Position numbers and translations under genes: made by a program | Assembly (NCBI GenBank): GCA_934153655.1 | Contig: CAKPFH010000010.1 | Coordinates: 1 to 30,066, forward strand | Direction of reading: 5' to 3' | Length of the DNA stretch: 30,066 bases | From: an uncultured Bacilli bacterium | Lineage (GTDB): Bacteria; Bacillota_I; Bacilli_A; RF39; UBA660 | The notes under the pieces: model-generated | The model's database searches: none | The model's input: only the letters and a program-made list of their open reading frames with translations | What the model was told of the DNA's origin: nothing | In this document: positions 1-8,456 of the stretch, piece after piece | Layout: every line of letters begins with the position of its first letter | Numbering within the stretch: the first letter of the stretch is position 1

Positions 1-78
1 AATTTACTTTACATGAAAATTTGATTTTACTATTATTTTTTTAATTTTTAGGTTATAATTAATTAAAGGGTAGATAAT

Positions 79-1350
79 ATGAAACGAAAAATATTAATTT
101 TTATTATAGTATCATTATTGCTAGTAGCAACAGCTTTTTTAAAAAAAAGCTTTTCAGCTGTTAATGTTAATGTAGAAAAAAAATATAGTTTTTTAGATAA
201 TATTCAAGAAAAAGCTAATATAACATCATTTACGATATATGGACGTTTTTTTAATCTTGAAGGATATATTAATGAAAATAATTCAGATTTAACTTTGGTA
301 TTTAAAAATGATGATTTAGAAACAGGATATAGTTTGAATTTAGAACCTACAACTAATAAAACAATTTTTAAAACCAATACCTTGATAAATGAAGGTATTA
401 ATTTAGAAGAATTGAAGCAAGGTGAGTATCTTCTACTTTTAAAAAGTAAAAAAAATGATAAAGTAATTTATTATAACTTAATAAATGACACCAAATATAA
501 AAATTTAGAATATTATACCATTACTAAAGCTGGTAAAAATAATAAAATAGATATTTCATTTGCTAATAATTTAAATAAAAATTTATTTTTGAGTTGTAAA
601 GAAGAGAATTTACCTGATGCCTATTATGATATTGTAATCGACCCAGGTCATGGTGGTAAAGATGTTGGAGCAAGTAAAAATGGTTATTTTGAAAGCAAAA
701 TTAATCTAGATTATGCTCTTAAATTAAAAGAATCTTTAGAAAATCTAGGTTTAAAAGTAAAACTTACTAGAGAAAAAGATATATCAATTGCTAATTACGG
801 TAAAAATAGTAGAACTGGTATTCCCTATGAAACTAAAGCCAAACTAATGTTATCAGTCCATCAAAACTCATCAGTTAAAAATGTTAATAAAGGTGGATTA
901 GAAATTTATATACCTAATCATACAAACAAAGAATTTGCCTCTTTAGTGGTTAATAACATAAAAAAATATACAACTAGTCCTATTTCTAAAAATACATCAT
1001 TTAAAATAGATGAAGGAATTTATCTTAAAACACTAGATAAAACTGATCTTGAAGCTATTAAAAAAGAAGCTGAAAAAAATAATTACAAGCCATATGAAAA
1101 AGCAACAACGGATTCAACTTATTATTATATGATAAGAGAAGTAGGAGGCATAATTACAAATTCTTATATTGACTTAAGAAATCCTAATAAGCCCGGAAAT
1201 ATATATTATAATAGTAATCACGGAACCGAAGCCTATTTATTAGAACTTGGTTATTTAAATAGTAGTAGTAATTTAAAAATTCTTTTAAATGAAAAAGACG
1301 AATTTGTTAAAGCAATTTCTTTGAGTGTTAAAGAATATTTGAATATTTAA
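79..1350 (+). CDS. N-acetylmuramoyl-L-alanine amidase (Amidase_3), membrane-anchored
   Basis: Predicted zinc-dependent peptidoglycan amidase that cleaves the bond between N-acetylmuramic acid and the stem peptide outside the membrane. Residues 5-25 form a signal peptide or membrane anchor. Residues 30-180 are a divergent N-terminal region without a recognised motif. The Amidase_3 domain begins at about residue 184 with IVIDPGHGGKD. Expected zinc ligands are H191, E205 (in YFESKIN) and H261 (in LSVHQNSS); the catalytic Glu is in LLELGY near the C-terminus. The core carries an insertion between the last His and the catalytic Glu. An ATG follows GGGTAG at 68-73. Family assignment is firm; whether the role is growth, separation or sporulation cannot be told. 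Confidence 0.9.
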   Translation: MKRKILIFIIVSLLLVATAFLKKSFSAVNVNVEKKYSFLDNIQEKANITSFTIYGRFFNLEGYINENNSDLTLVFKNDDLETGYSLNLEPTTNKTIFKTNTLINEGINLEELKQGEYLLLLKSKKNDKVIYYNLINDTKYKNLEYYTITKAGKNNKIDISFANNLNKNLFLSCKEENLPDAYYDIVIDPGHGGKDVGASKNGYFESKINLDYALKLKESLENLGLKVKLTREKDISIANYGKNSRTGIPYETKAKLMLSVHQNSSVKNVNKGGLEIYIPNHTNKEFASLVVNNIKKYTTSPISKNTSFKIDEGIYLKTLDKTDLEAIKKEAEKNNYKPYEKATTDSTYYYMIREVGGIITNSYIDLRNPNKPGNIYYNSNHGTEAYLLELGYLNSSSNLKILLNEKDEFVKAISLSVKEYLNI

Positions 1351-1467
1351 TGACTTTATTATTAAAATGTTCAATTTGTCAAAAATAAGAAATATTATAA
1401 TTTTTAGATAAATTAAGTGTTTTTTCTGAATGTTTTCTAAGTAATTACAACTTTTTTGGAAATACAA

Positions 1468-1496
1468 TTGATTTAAAAGAAAAAAAATGGTATGAT
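1468..1496 (+). promoter_or_regulatory. Putative sigma-A promoter of the ruvX operon
   Basis: TTGATT at 1468-1473, a 17-nt spacer, then TATGAT at 1491-1496. It would start transcription about 10 nt before the GTG start of ruvX, leaving a very short leader. Confidence 0.55.
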
Positions 1497-1511
1497 TATA
1501 GTGGTGATTTT

Positions 1512-1925
1512 GTGACATATTTAGGCTTAGATTTAGGAACTAAAACATTAGGTATTAGTAAATCAAATGGTGTGATTGCAACTAATTATCAAACTTTAAG
1601 ACATGATAATGATTACGATTATTTAATAGCAGAATTAGGTAAGATTATATCTACTTTAAAAATTGATAAGATTATTTTGGGGTATCCTAAAAATATGAAT
1701 AATACTGAAAGTAATATGACACATATTGTTTTGGAGTTTAAAGAAAAATTAGAAAAAAAATATAATATAGAAGTTGTTCTTGAAGACGAAAGATTAACAT
1801 CTAAGATAAGCAACAATGTTTTAATAAGTGGTGATATGTCAAGAAAAAAAAGAAAAAATGTGGTTGATGGAGTAGCAAGTGTAGTTATTTTACAATCATA
1901 TTTAGATAGAAATAATAGAAAATAG
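1512..1925 (+). CDS. ruvX: RuvX/YqgF family Holliday-junction resolvase-like protein
   Basis: RNase H-fold protein of the YqgF family, implicated in Holliday junction resolution and in pre-16S rRNA 5' end maturation. The 137-aa length is typical. GLDLGTKTLGIS at residues 5-16 carries the first acidic residue (D7), followed by ILGYPKNMN, EDERLTS and DGVASVVILQSYL, the remaining family blocks. It starts with GTG after a weak SD (GGTGA); no ATG fits. It precedes yrzB and mltG in the order seen in Bacillus (yrrK-yrzB-yrrL). Confidence 0.92.
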   Translation: MTYLGLDLGTKTLGISKSNGVIATNYQTLRHDNDYDYLIAELGKIISTLKIDKIILGYPKNMNNTESNMTHIVLEFKEKLEKKYNIEVVLEDERLTSKISNNVLISGDMSRKKRKNVVDGVASVVILQSYLDRNNRK

Positions 1926-1941
1926 AAAGGAATAAAATAAT

Positions 1942-2241
1942 ATGGAAGGAAAAAATACATTTACAGTAATTAATGACGAGGGGAAGGAAATTGTATGTGA
2001 TGTTTTATTTACTTTTGATAGTGATGAAACTAAAAAGAGTTATGTAGTTTATACGGATAATACTAAAGATGAAAATGGTAACATTCGTGTTTATGCATCA
2101 ATTTTTAATCCAAATGATAATGGAGATGGAACAGAATTGTTGCCAATTCAAACAGAAAAAGAATGGAAAGTTATTGAAAAAATTCTTGAATCTTTACAAG
2201 AAGAAGTTCAAAATATAAGTGGAAATTCTAGTTCTAACTAG
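1942..2241 (+). CDS. yrzB: DUF1292 family protein (YrzB-like)
   Basis: Acidic 99-aa protein of the DUF1292/UPF0473 family. It contains a core of the type FTFDSDETKKSYVVYTDN and ASIFNPNDNGDG...LPIQTEKEW, typical of YrzB. The biochemical function of the family is unknown. It lies 16 nt after ruvX with SD AGAAAGGAA and is followed 15 nt later by mltG, so it is almost surely co-transcribed. The tail is Ser/Asn-rich. Confidence 0.85.
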   Translation: MEGKNTFTVINDEGKEIVCDVLFTFDSDETKKSYVVYTDNTKDENGNIRVYASIFNPNDNGDGTELLPIQTEKEWKVIEKILESLQEEVQNISGNSSSN

Positions 2242-2256
2242 GATTTTCTATTAGGT

Positions 2257-3336
2257 ATGAATATGAAGAAGTATCGAAAAATAGGAATAATTGCTTCGTT
2301 AGTGATTTTATTTTTAGTAGTAACTTTAATTTTTGTTTATTGTACTTTTTTAACACCAGTTAGCAAAAATACAAAAATGAAAGAAATAAATATTCCAGTA
2401 AAATCTACTAGTAAACAAATAAGCACAATTTTAAAAGATAATAATGTAATTAGAAATAAAGATTTTTTTGTTCTATATCTAAAAATTAATCATATAAATG
2501 ATTTAAAAGCGGGAACTTATCTATTAAGTGAGAGCATGACTTTAAAAGAAATTGTTGCCAAAATCCAAAAAGGTACAACTTATAATAATGAAACAATAAA
2601 AATTACTTTTAAAGAAGGAATTAATTTTCGCGAATTAGCAAGAACAATTGCTGATAATACTAATAATAATTATGAGGAAGTTATAAAGTTTACTTCTTTA
2701 GAAAATCAAGAATATTTAAAAAGTTTAATTGAAGATTATTGGTTTTTGACAGATAGTATTTTAGATAAACAAATTTACTATCCACTTGAAGGATATTTAT
2801 ATCCAGATACTTATTTTTTTAGAAGTAAAGAAGTAACAATTGCAGAAATAATAAAAAAAATGTTAGATCAAATGGGAAATATTTTATCTCCTTATCGTGA
2901 AAATATTGAAAATAGTGGTTATTCTATTCACGAGATACTAACACTAGCTTCAATTGCTGAAAAAGAAGTTAGTATTTCAAGTGATAGAGCTAAGGTTGTT
3001 AGTGTTTTTATTAATCGCCTTAATAAAAAAATGTCTTTAGGAAGTGATATTACTGCTAGATATGGAGTAAAATTAGATGATTCAAGAGTTTTGAAAAAAA
3101 GTGAATATAATGATAATAATCCGTATAATACAAGGCTAACATCAAAGTTAGGATTGCCAGTTGGTCCAATATGTATGCCAGCAATTTCCAGCATTGAAGC
3201 TAGCATCAAACCTGATTCAACTAATTATTTATATTTTTTATCTAATATCAAGACAAAAGAAACATTTTTCTTTGAAAATCCTCGTGATTTTGAACAAAAA
3301 AAAGCTGAATTAAAAAATGTGAATGGAGGATATTAA
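2257..3336 (+). CDS. mltG: Endolytic murein transglycosylase MltG (YceG family)
   Basis: Membrane-anchored lytic transglycosylase that cuts nascent glycan strands and ends their polymerisation. Residues 8-30 are a single N-terminal membrane segment; a LysM-like part follows (about 40-110, with LKAGTYLLSESMTLKEIV). The catalytic YceG domain holds YYPLEGYLYPDTYFF, then LASIAEKE with the catalytic Glu, and PYNTRLTSKLGLPVGPI near the end. At 359 aa it is normal for Bacilli. A second Met two codons downstream is an equally good start. The stop overlaps the next start (TAATG). Confidence 0.93.
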   Translation: MNMKKYRKIGIIASLVILFLVVTLIFVYCTFLTPVSKNTKMKEINIPVKSTSKQISTILKDNNVIRNKDFFVLYLKINHINDLKAGTYLLSESMTLKEIVAKIQKGTTYNNETIKITFKEGINFRELARTIADNTNNNYEEVIKFTSLENQEYLKSLIEDYWFLTDSILDKQIYYPLEGYLYPDTYFFRSKEVTIAEIIKKMLDQMGNILSPYRENIENSGYSIHEILTLASIAEKEVSISSDRAKVVSVFINRLNKKMSLGSDITARYGVKLDDSRVLKKSEYNDNNPYNTRLTSKLGLPVGPICMPAISSIEASIKPDSTNYLYFLSNIKTKETFFFENPRDFEQKKAELKNVNGGY

Positions 3337-3932
3337 TGGAATATTCGTTGGGTGATATAAAAGAGTTAAAAGAATATGCTGTTCTTAATAATATTCCTAT
3401 TATGCAAGATGAAGGAATAGATTTTCTAACTACTTTTATTATGAAAAAGCAAGTAAAAAAAATATTAGAAATAGGAACAGCAATAGGGTACTCTGCCATT
3501 ATGATGGCTCGAGTTAGTCCTGATATTCATATAACTACAATTGAACGTGATGAAACTAGATACATGGAAGCTCTAAAAAATATCAAAAAGTTTAATTTGG
3601 AAGATCGAATAACTTTAATATTTAATGATGCTTTAAATGTAACACTAGATGATGAATATGATTTAATTTTCATAGATGCTGCTAAAGGAAAAAATCGTGA
3701 TTTTTTTGAACATTTTGAGAAAAATTTAGCAATGAATGGATATATAATAACAGATAATATGCATTTTCATGGTTATGTAGAAATGCCGGATGAAGAGATA
3801 CCTAGCAAAAATATTCAGGGTATTGTAAAAAAAATAAGAGAATATACATATTTTTTGGAAAATCATATGTTATATAAGACAACTATATATAATGTTGGTG
3901 ATGGGGTGGCCATCACGGAAAGAAGGGGTTAG
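3336..3932 (+). CDS. trmR: tRNA 5-hydroxyuridine methyltransferase TrmR-like (O-methyltransferase family 3)
   Basis: SAM-dependent methyltransferase of the class to which B. subtilis YrrM/TrmR belongs, which methylates 5-hydroxyuridine to 5-methoxyuridine at the wobble position of tRNA. Visible motifs are the SAM-binding EIGTAIGYSAIMMA (about residues 46-59), a second acidic strand ITTIERDE, and DLIFIDAAKGK with the metal-binding Asp. The family alone includes small-molecule O-methyltransferases, but the two U32 proteins directly downstream reproduce the yrrM-yrrN-yrrO order and support the tRNA role. SD is GGAGG. Confidence 0.85.
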   Translation: MEYSLGDIKELKEYAVLNNIPIMQDEGIDFLTTFIMKKQVKKILEIGTAIGYSAIMMARVSPDIHITTIERDETRYMEALKNIKKFNLEDRITLIFNDALNVTLDDEYDLIFIDAAKGKNRDFFEHFEKNLAMNGYIITDNMHFHGYVEMPDEEIPSKNIQGIVKKIREYTYFLENHMLYKTTIYNVGDGVAITERRG

Positions 3933-3933
3933 G

Positions 3934-4902
3934 TTGAAATTATTAGTAAGTTTAAATACTTTAGAATTAGAAACCTATTTAAAGTTTACTAATTCTTTTA
4001 TTATTGGTTTAGAAAATTATAGCATTAATTATTATAATGCTTCTATTGAAGAAATAGAACAAATGTTAAAAAAATATCCAGATATTGATTTATTTATAAG
4101 TATGAATAAGAATATATTTAATGAAGATTTACCAGACTTAAAAGAAAAATTGCTAGAATTGAATAGAATGAATATTAAAGGAATATTTTTCTATGATTTA
4201 AGTATTTTAAATTTGATTAAAGAGTTAAATTTAAATATTCCACTAGTAATTAGTCAAGATCATTTAATAACTAATTACAATATATGTAATTATTATTTTA
4301 ACAAAGGTGTAACATATGCCAATTTAAGTTCAGATATTACAGTAAATGAAATCATTGATATTGGTGAGAAAACAAATGGTAAATTAATGACATTCTTCTT
4401 CGGAAATATATTAGTTACGCATTCAAAAAGAAAATTATTAACAAATTTTTATGATTTTTATAAATTAGATAAAACTTTAAATAATGAAATAGAAAATCCA
4501 AATAATTTAAATTATAACAGAAAAACTGAAAAAACAGATTTAAAATTAGACTTAAAAGAAAAGAATATAGAAAATAAAAAAAGTGGATTAATAAATGAAA
4601 AAAATAAAGAGGAAATGTACTATATTGAAGAAAACAAAATAGGTACAAATATATTAACAAAAAAAATCTTAAATGCTGCAAAATATTTCTTTCAACTTAA
4701 AAATGTTCTTGATTATGCCATTTTAGATAGCAATGTAAGAAATTTTGAACAAAATGATTTCTTAAATATACTTAGATTATATAAATTGGCTTTAGATGAT
4801 AAAATAAATGAAACTGATTTTATTAAAGAAAATGAAAAAATTATGAAAGGTGAATTATATGAAGGTTTTTTTAATAAAAAGACAATATATAAGGTGAAAT
4901 AA
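3934..4902 (+). CDS. Peptidase U32-like protein, probable TrhP1-type subunit for tRNA hydroxyuridine synthesis
   Basis: Protein of about 322 aa in the position of B. subtilis yrrN (trhP1), between trmR and an unmistakable U32 protein. The N-terminus (KLLVSLNTLELETYL) and TIM-barrel-like strands such as LVISQDH resemble the non-catalytic U32 partner. No U32 cysteine signature is visible, as expected for that partner. A Lys/Asn/Glu-rich low-complexity stretch lies at about residues 175-235. I prefer the TTG at 3934, which follows AGAAGGGGTTAGG and begins just after the trmR stop. A longer version from ATG 3892 overlaps trmR by 41 nt and adds residues unlike the family. Confidence 0.68.
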   Translation: MKLLVSLNTLELETYLKFTNSFIIGLENYSINYYNASIEEIEQMLKKYPDIDLFISMNKNIFNEDLPDLKEKLLELNRMNIKGIFFYDLSILNLIKELNLNIPLVISQDHLITNYNICNYYFNKGVTYANLSSDITVNEIIDIGEKTNGKLMTFFFGNILVTHSKRKLLTNFYDFYKLDKTLNNEIENPNNLNYNRKTEKTDLKLDLKEKNIENKKSGLINEKNKEEMYYIEENKIGTNILTKKILNAAKYFFQLKNVLDYAILDSNVRNFEQNDFLNILRLYKLALDDKINETDFIKENEKIMKGELYEGFFNKKTIYKVK

Positions 4903-6080
4903 TGAAAAAGGTGGAGTTATTAAGCCCGGCAGGTGATTTATTAAGATTGAAAATAGCTTGTTTATATGGAGCTGATGCTGTATATATAGGTGGTAGAAAT
5001 TATAGTTTGAGAGCAAATGCTACTAATTTTAGTCTTGAAGAAATAGCAGAAGCTTGTAGATTTTCTCATAATTTGAATAAAAAGGTATATTTAACTTTAA
5101 ATATAGTATTTCATAATGAAGACATTGATAATGTTTATGAATATATAAAAGAATGTGTTGAGGCTGGAATAGATGCATTTATTGTTAGTGATTTATTTTT
5201 GGTTAAATATATAAAAGATAATTTTAAAGTCGAAGTTCATTTGAGTACGCAAGATAGTGTTACTAATATGGAAAGTGTAAAATTTTTAAATAAAGAAAAA
5301 ATTGATCGAATAGTTTTAGCACGAGAAGTTAGTCGAGATGATATAAAAAAAATAATAGATATGAATTTAGTTGATATTGAAGTATTTATTCATGGTGCTA
5401 TGTGTACTTTTGTTAGTGGACGATGTGTACTATCAAATTATTTTACAAATCGTGATGCTAATCGTGGTGGATGCGCTCAGATATGTAGATTTTGTTTTGA
5501 TTTGGATGGGTATGATAAACCATTTTCTATGGCAGTAAAAGATTTAAATATGTCAAAATATATTGAAGATATGATTAAAATAGGCGTATCAAGTTTTAAA
5601 ATAGAAGGAAGAATGCGTTCACCATTTTATTTAGCAACTGTTTTATCATCTTATCGAAGAATCATAGATAATATTTACAACAAATCTTTAACAAATGAAA
5701 TGTTAGAACAAGAAATAAATATTTTGTCTCGTGTTTCTAATAGAGAAAATAGTACGCATTTTTATAAACATGAAGCTAATGTTGATGATCAATATTATAT
5801 AGGAAGACAGGAAGCAAGTAATCAAGACTATTTAGGCGTTGTCTTAGAAAATAAAGATGGCTTTTATAAAATAGAACAAAGAAATTATTTTTCGGTAGGT
5901 GACTGTATTGAGATAATAACACCTGATATGAAAATAATAGAATTTTTGGTTGATAATATTTATAATGATAAAATGGAGCCAATAGAAGTAGCAAATCAAG
6001 CAGCAGCGACTTTATATATAAAAATAAATCATGCTTTACCTAATTATTCGATGCTAAGAAAAAGTTATAAAATAAAGTAA
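4902..6080 (+). CDS. Peptidase U32 family protein, TrhP2-like tRNA hydroxylation factor
   Basis: U32 family protein of 392 aa, start ATG overlapping the previous stop (TAATG). The N-terminus VELLSPAGDLLRLKIA and AVYIGGRNYSLRANATNFS are classic U32. The signature HGAMCTFVSGRCVLSNYF, then RGGCAQICRF, supplies the cysteines proposed to bind an iron-sulfur cluster. A C-terminal beta-domain starts near residue 300. The YrrN/YrrO pair in B. subtilis makes 5-hydroxyuridine in tRNA, and TrmR upstream would complete 5-methoxyuridine. The specific role is inferred from context; the family call is firm. Confidence 0.88.
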   Translation: MKKVELLSPAGDLLRLKIACLYGADAVYIGGRNYSLRANATNFSLEEIAEACRFSHNLNKKVYLTLNIVFHNEDIDNVYEYIKECVEAGIDAFIVSDLFLVKYIKDNFKVEVHLSTQDSVTNMESVKFLNKEKIDRIVLAREVSRDDIKKIIDMNLVDIEVFIHGAMCTFVSGRCVLSNYFTNRDANRGGCAQICRFCFDLDGYDKPFSMAVKDLNMSKYIEDMIKIGVSSFKIEGRMRSPFYLATVLSSYRRIIDNIYNKSLTNEMLEQEINILSRVSNRENSTHFYKHEANVDDQYYIGRQEASNQDYLGVVLENKDGFYKIEQRNYFSVGDCIEIITPDMKIIEFLVDNIYNDKMEPIEVANQAAATLYIKINHALPNYSMLRKSYKIK

Positions 6081-6383
6081 TAATGGGATTTGCTAATCGT
6101 TACTAGTATATTTGATCAGGATAATTACTTGTAATGTTTTGCATATTATTTATTAGGATTCATAAATAATGTGATATTGTTATATTGAATTTGTAAATAT
6201 ATGTGATATGTTATGTATATGAAGAAAAATTGTAAGCTGATAGTTTGATAATTTTTACAATAATTTATTAAAAAAATGAAAATTTTAATATGAGATAATT
6301 ATACATAACAAATTAATATATAATCAATAGCAATAATAATAACAATAATGTTTTACCCTGATAATTATGGTACAATAATTTAC
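6081..6383. other. AT-rich intergenic region without a supported gene
   Basis: About 300 bases between the U32 gene and the greA promoter. All frames are broken by frequent stops, and no RNA family or strong terminator was recognised. In Bacillus udk lies here; no trace of it is visible. Confidence 0.5.
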
Positions 6384-6412
6384 TTGACTTTTGAATTTAT
6401 TTATAATATACT
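6384..6412 (+). promoter_or_regulatory. Putative sigma-A promoter of greA
   Basis: TTGACT at 6384-6389, 17-nt spacer, TATACT at 6407-6412, 31 nt before the greA start. The near-consensus elements and exact spacing make it convincing. Confidence 0.7.
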
Positions 6413-6443
6413 TAATTAGAATTTGTATTTGGAGGTGCTTAAT

Positions 6444-6908
6444 ATGGCAAAAACAGTATATTTAACCCAAATGGGATATGAAGATTTAAAAAAAGAATTA
6501 GACGATTTAATAAATATAAAAAGGCCTGCTAACATTAAAGCAATTAAGGAGGCAAGAGCATTAGGTGATTTGTCTGAGAATGCAGAGTATGATGCTGCTA
6601 GAAATGAACAAGCAGAATTGGAAGCCCGTATCCAAAAAATAGAGCAAATAATGGAAAATGTTTCTATAATTGAAAATGTTGACAATAGTAAAGTTAGCAT
6701 AGGTAATACAGTAACTATCAGATATGTTGATGACGGCGAAATGGATGAATATCAAATTGTAGGTAGTCAAGAAGCTGATCCGTTTCAAAGTAAAATTTCT
6801 AATGAAAGCCCAATAGCTCAAGCTTTATTAAATAAAAAAGTTGGCGATCTAGCAGATGTTGATAGTCCTAATGGTATTTATCAAGTTGAAATTATAGCAA
6901 TAAAATAA
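6444..6908 (+). CDS. greA: Transcription elongation factor GreA
   Basis: Rescues backtracked RNA polymerase by stimulating transcript cleavage in the secondary channel. The 154-aa protein has the N-terminal coiled coil with LGDLSENAEYDAARNEQ, carrying the catalytic acidic tip (the conserved D/E pair), and the C-terminal FKBP-like domain with GDLADVDSPNGIYQVEI. The ATG at 6444 has a strong SD (GGAGGTG) 5 nt upstream; an upstream in-frame TTG at 6423 has none. It has its own promoter. The greA position after trmR/U32 genes is conserved in Bacilli. Confidence 0.96.
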   Translation: MAKTVYLTQMGYEDLKKELDDLINIKRPANIKAIKEARALGDLSENAEYDAARNEQAELEARIQKIEQIMENVSIIENVDNSKVSIGNTVTIRYVDDGEMDEYQIVGSQEADPFQSKISNESPIAQALLNKKVGDLADVDSPNGIYQVEIIAIK

Positions 6909-6946
6909 AAAAAGTAAAAATAATATAAAAAAACGGTAAAAATATA

Positions 6947-6975
6947 TTGACTTTTTAGAGAACATCAGATAAAAT
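6947..6975 (+). promoter_or_regulatory. Putative promoter of the tRNA cluster (tRNA-Lys)
   Basis: TTGACT at 6947-6952, 17-nt spacer, TAAAAT at 6970-6975; transcription would begin about 15 nt before tRNA-Lys. Confidence 0.65.
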
Positions 6976-6996
6976 AATATTTGTTGTTCTTGGTTA

Positions 6997-7073
<77 letters not shown>

Positions 7074-7084
7074 AAAAATAATGC

Positions 7085-7113
7085 TTGCATTACTTAATAA
7101 TTTGTAGTATACT
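7085..7113 (+). promoter_or_regulatory. Putative second promoter inside the tRNA cluster
   Basis: TTGCAT at 7085-7090, 17-nt spacer, TATACT at 7108-7113, between tRNA-Lys and tRNA-Ile. It could drive Ile-Asn-Glu independently. Confidence 0.55.
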
Positions 7114-7143
7114 TATTAAGTATTGATGAGTTTCAATATAAAT

Positions 7144-7220
<77 letters not shown>

Positions 7221-7238
7221 TTTATAATTTATAATTTT

Positions 7239-7315
7239 GCCTCAATAGCTCAGTTGGTTAGAGCACTTGACTGTTAATCAAGGGGTCCTAGGTTCAAGTC
7301 CCAGTTGAGGCGCCA
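7239..7315 (+). tRNA. tRNA-Asn(GTT)
   Basis: Cloverleaf with acceptor GCCTCAA/TTGAGGC, anticodon arm CTTGA-CTGTTAA-TCAAG (anticodon GTT), discriminator G, encoded CCA. Confidence 0.96.
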
Positions 7316-7323
7316 TTTTTTTT

Positions 7324-7400
7324 GGCCAGTTGGTGAAGTGGCTTAACACACCGCCCTTTCACGGCGGCATTCACGGGTCCGAATCCCGTACTGGTCACCA
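7324..7400 (+). tRNA. tRNA-Glu(TTC), prophage integration target
   Basis: Cloverleaf with acceptor GGCCAGT/ACTGGTC, anticodon arm CCGCC-CTTTCAC-GGCGG (anticodon TTC), encoded CCA. The gene remains complete after integration. Its last 19 bases plus two more recur at 13255-13275, so its 3' end is the attachment site of the prophage that follows. Confidence 0.96.
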
Positions 7401-7402
7401 AG
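7382..7402. repeat. attL, 21-bp direct repeat in tRNA-Glu 3' end
   Basis: The repeat begins AATCCCGTACTGG and ends CACCAAG. It covers the 3' part of the T arm, the acceptor strand and the CCA of tRNA-Glu. The identical copy at 13255-13275 marks the other end of the prophage. Confidence 0.93.
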
Positions 7403-7416
7403 TTAAATTAAAACAT

Positions 7417-8379
7417 TTAAAAATGTTTTAAGATAGATATTTTTCTTTTTAAATTTCGGGTAAGACTTTTAAAAGAAAAAGATTTAGAATTAAGAGTAGC
7501 TAATACTCTTTTTTCTTGCGTTAAATCTTGATGTATATATACTCTTGCAGTAGTATCAACATTGCTATGACCTAATAATTTAGAAACAGTATTAATAGGA
7601 ATACCATTACTTATAAGATAAGTTGCGTAACTATGCCTAAATTGATGCTGAGTTATAGTTCTAATATTAGCAAGTTTGCAAGCGTTTTTTTTATATCTAT
7701 CAATAGATGTACCACTTAATGGTTTTGATCCACCAAATATAAAATAATCATTAGAAAACTTACCATATTTCACTGTATAATATTTTTTTAATTTATCAAC
7801 ACATTTTAAAACTCGTTTACATAAAACAATTTGTCTAACAGAATAAATGTTTTTAGTTGTACATAAATTTCTTTGGCCTCTACGTTCTATTGATTTGCTA
7901 ATAGATAAATAATTAGAATTAATATCACTAAATTTTAAAGCCATAGCCTCACTAGGTCTGGTTCCAGTAAAAAACATTAATGTAAAAAAAGATTTGTAAA
8001 CTATATTATCGAAGTACGAGATAAATAAATTAAATTCTTTTAAAGTATAATAATCAGAATTTTTCTTTTTTGGTGGTAATTTAAAATTGCCAACTTCTCT
8101 AACATAATTTTTATTTAAGTTATGATATAAACAACAATAATCTAAAAATATACAAAATACATAATAAATTTTAGATAAATATTTTTTACTATAATCATAA
8201 GACATAAGAGTATCTTTCCATCTTAAAATATCTTTTTCTGTTAAATCATAAATGTTCATATTTTTAAAATATGGTAATATTTTACAATTAAAATCTCGGG
8301 TAAGACTTCCAAAACTTTCTTTTTTATGCCGTTTTGAAGCATAAATTTTCCATAAATCATAAGCCTCTTCAAAGCTCAT
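7417..8379 (-). CDS. int: Phage tyrosine recombinase/integrase
   Basis: Site-specific recombinase expected to integrate the phage at tRNA-Glu. The N-terminal core-binding region contains SFEEAYDLWKIYASKR and YSKKYLSKIYYVFCIFLDYC (SAM-like domain). The catalytic domain has the first Arg in FTGTRPSEAMAL, the HxxR box as HQFRHSYATYL, the third motif LLGHSNVDTTARVY and the nucleophilic Tyr in VYIH. I start at ATG 8379, which has SD GAGGTGA 5 nt upstream. An in-frame ATG at 8409 lies upstream of the predicted transcription start and can be dismissed. The gene ends 15 nt from attL, the usual place for an integrase. Confidence 0.93.
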   Translation of the reverse strand: MSFEEAYDLWKIYASKRHKKESFGSLTRDFNCKILPYFKNMNIYDLTEKDILRWKDTLMSYDYSKKYLSKIYYVFCIFLDYCCLYHNLNKNYVREVGNFKLPPKKKNSDYYTLKEFNLFISYFDNIVYKSFFTLMFFTGTRPSEAMALKFSDINSNYLSISKSIERRGQRNLCTTKNIYSVRQIVLCKRVLKCVDKLKKYYTVKYGKFSNDYFIFGGSKPLSGTSIDRYKKNACKLANIRTITQHQFRHSYATYLISNGIPINTVSKLLGHSNVDTTARVYIHQDLTQEKRVLATLNSKSFSFKSLTRNLKRKISILKHF

Positions 8380-8394
8380 ATAACTCACCTCGGC

Positions 8395-8407
8395 GAGTAT
8401 TATACTC
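8395..8407. promoter_or_regulatory. 13-bp palindrome over the int -10 element (possible operator)
   Basis: GAGTAT-T-ATACTC is a perfect inverted repeat with a one-base centre, exactly covering the -10 box of the integrase promoter. A dimeric repressor bound here would block int; the repressor is not identified. Confidence 0.45.
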
Positions 8408-8426
8408 ATTTTACACTATTTGTCAA
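8399..8426 (-). promoter_or_regulatory. Integrase promoter
   Basis: On the minus strand, consensus TTGACA (8426-8421), a 16-nt spacer and consensus TATAAT (8404-8399), placing the start of transcription about 13 nt before the chosen int ATG. It is the strongest promoter match in the prophage. Confidence 0.75.
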
Positions 8427-8456
8427 ATCACCTCTCTATTTAAGTATATCATAATT

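Noticed and set aside
1285..1518. Minus-strand 77-aa ORF over the amidase end
   Set aside because: Overlaps coding sequence and the ruvX promoter, has no SD and is low-complexity.
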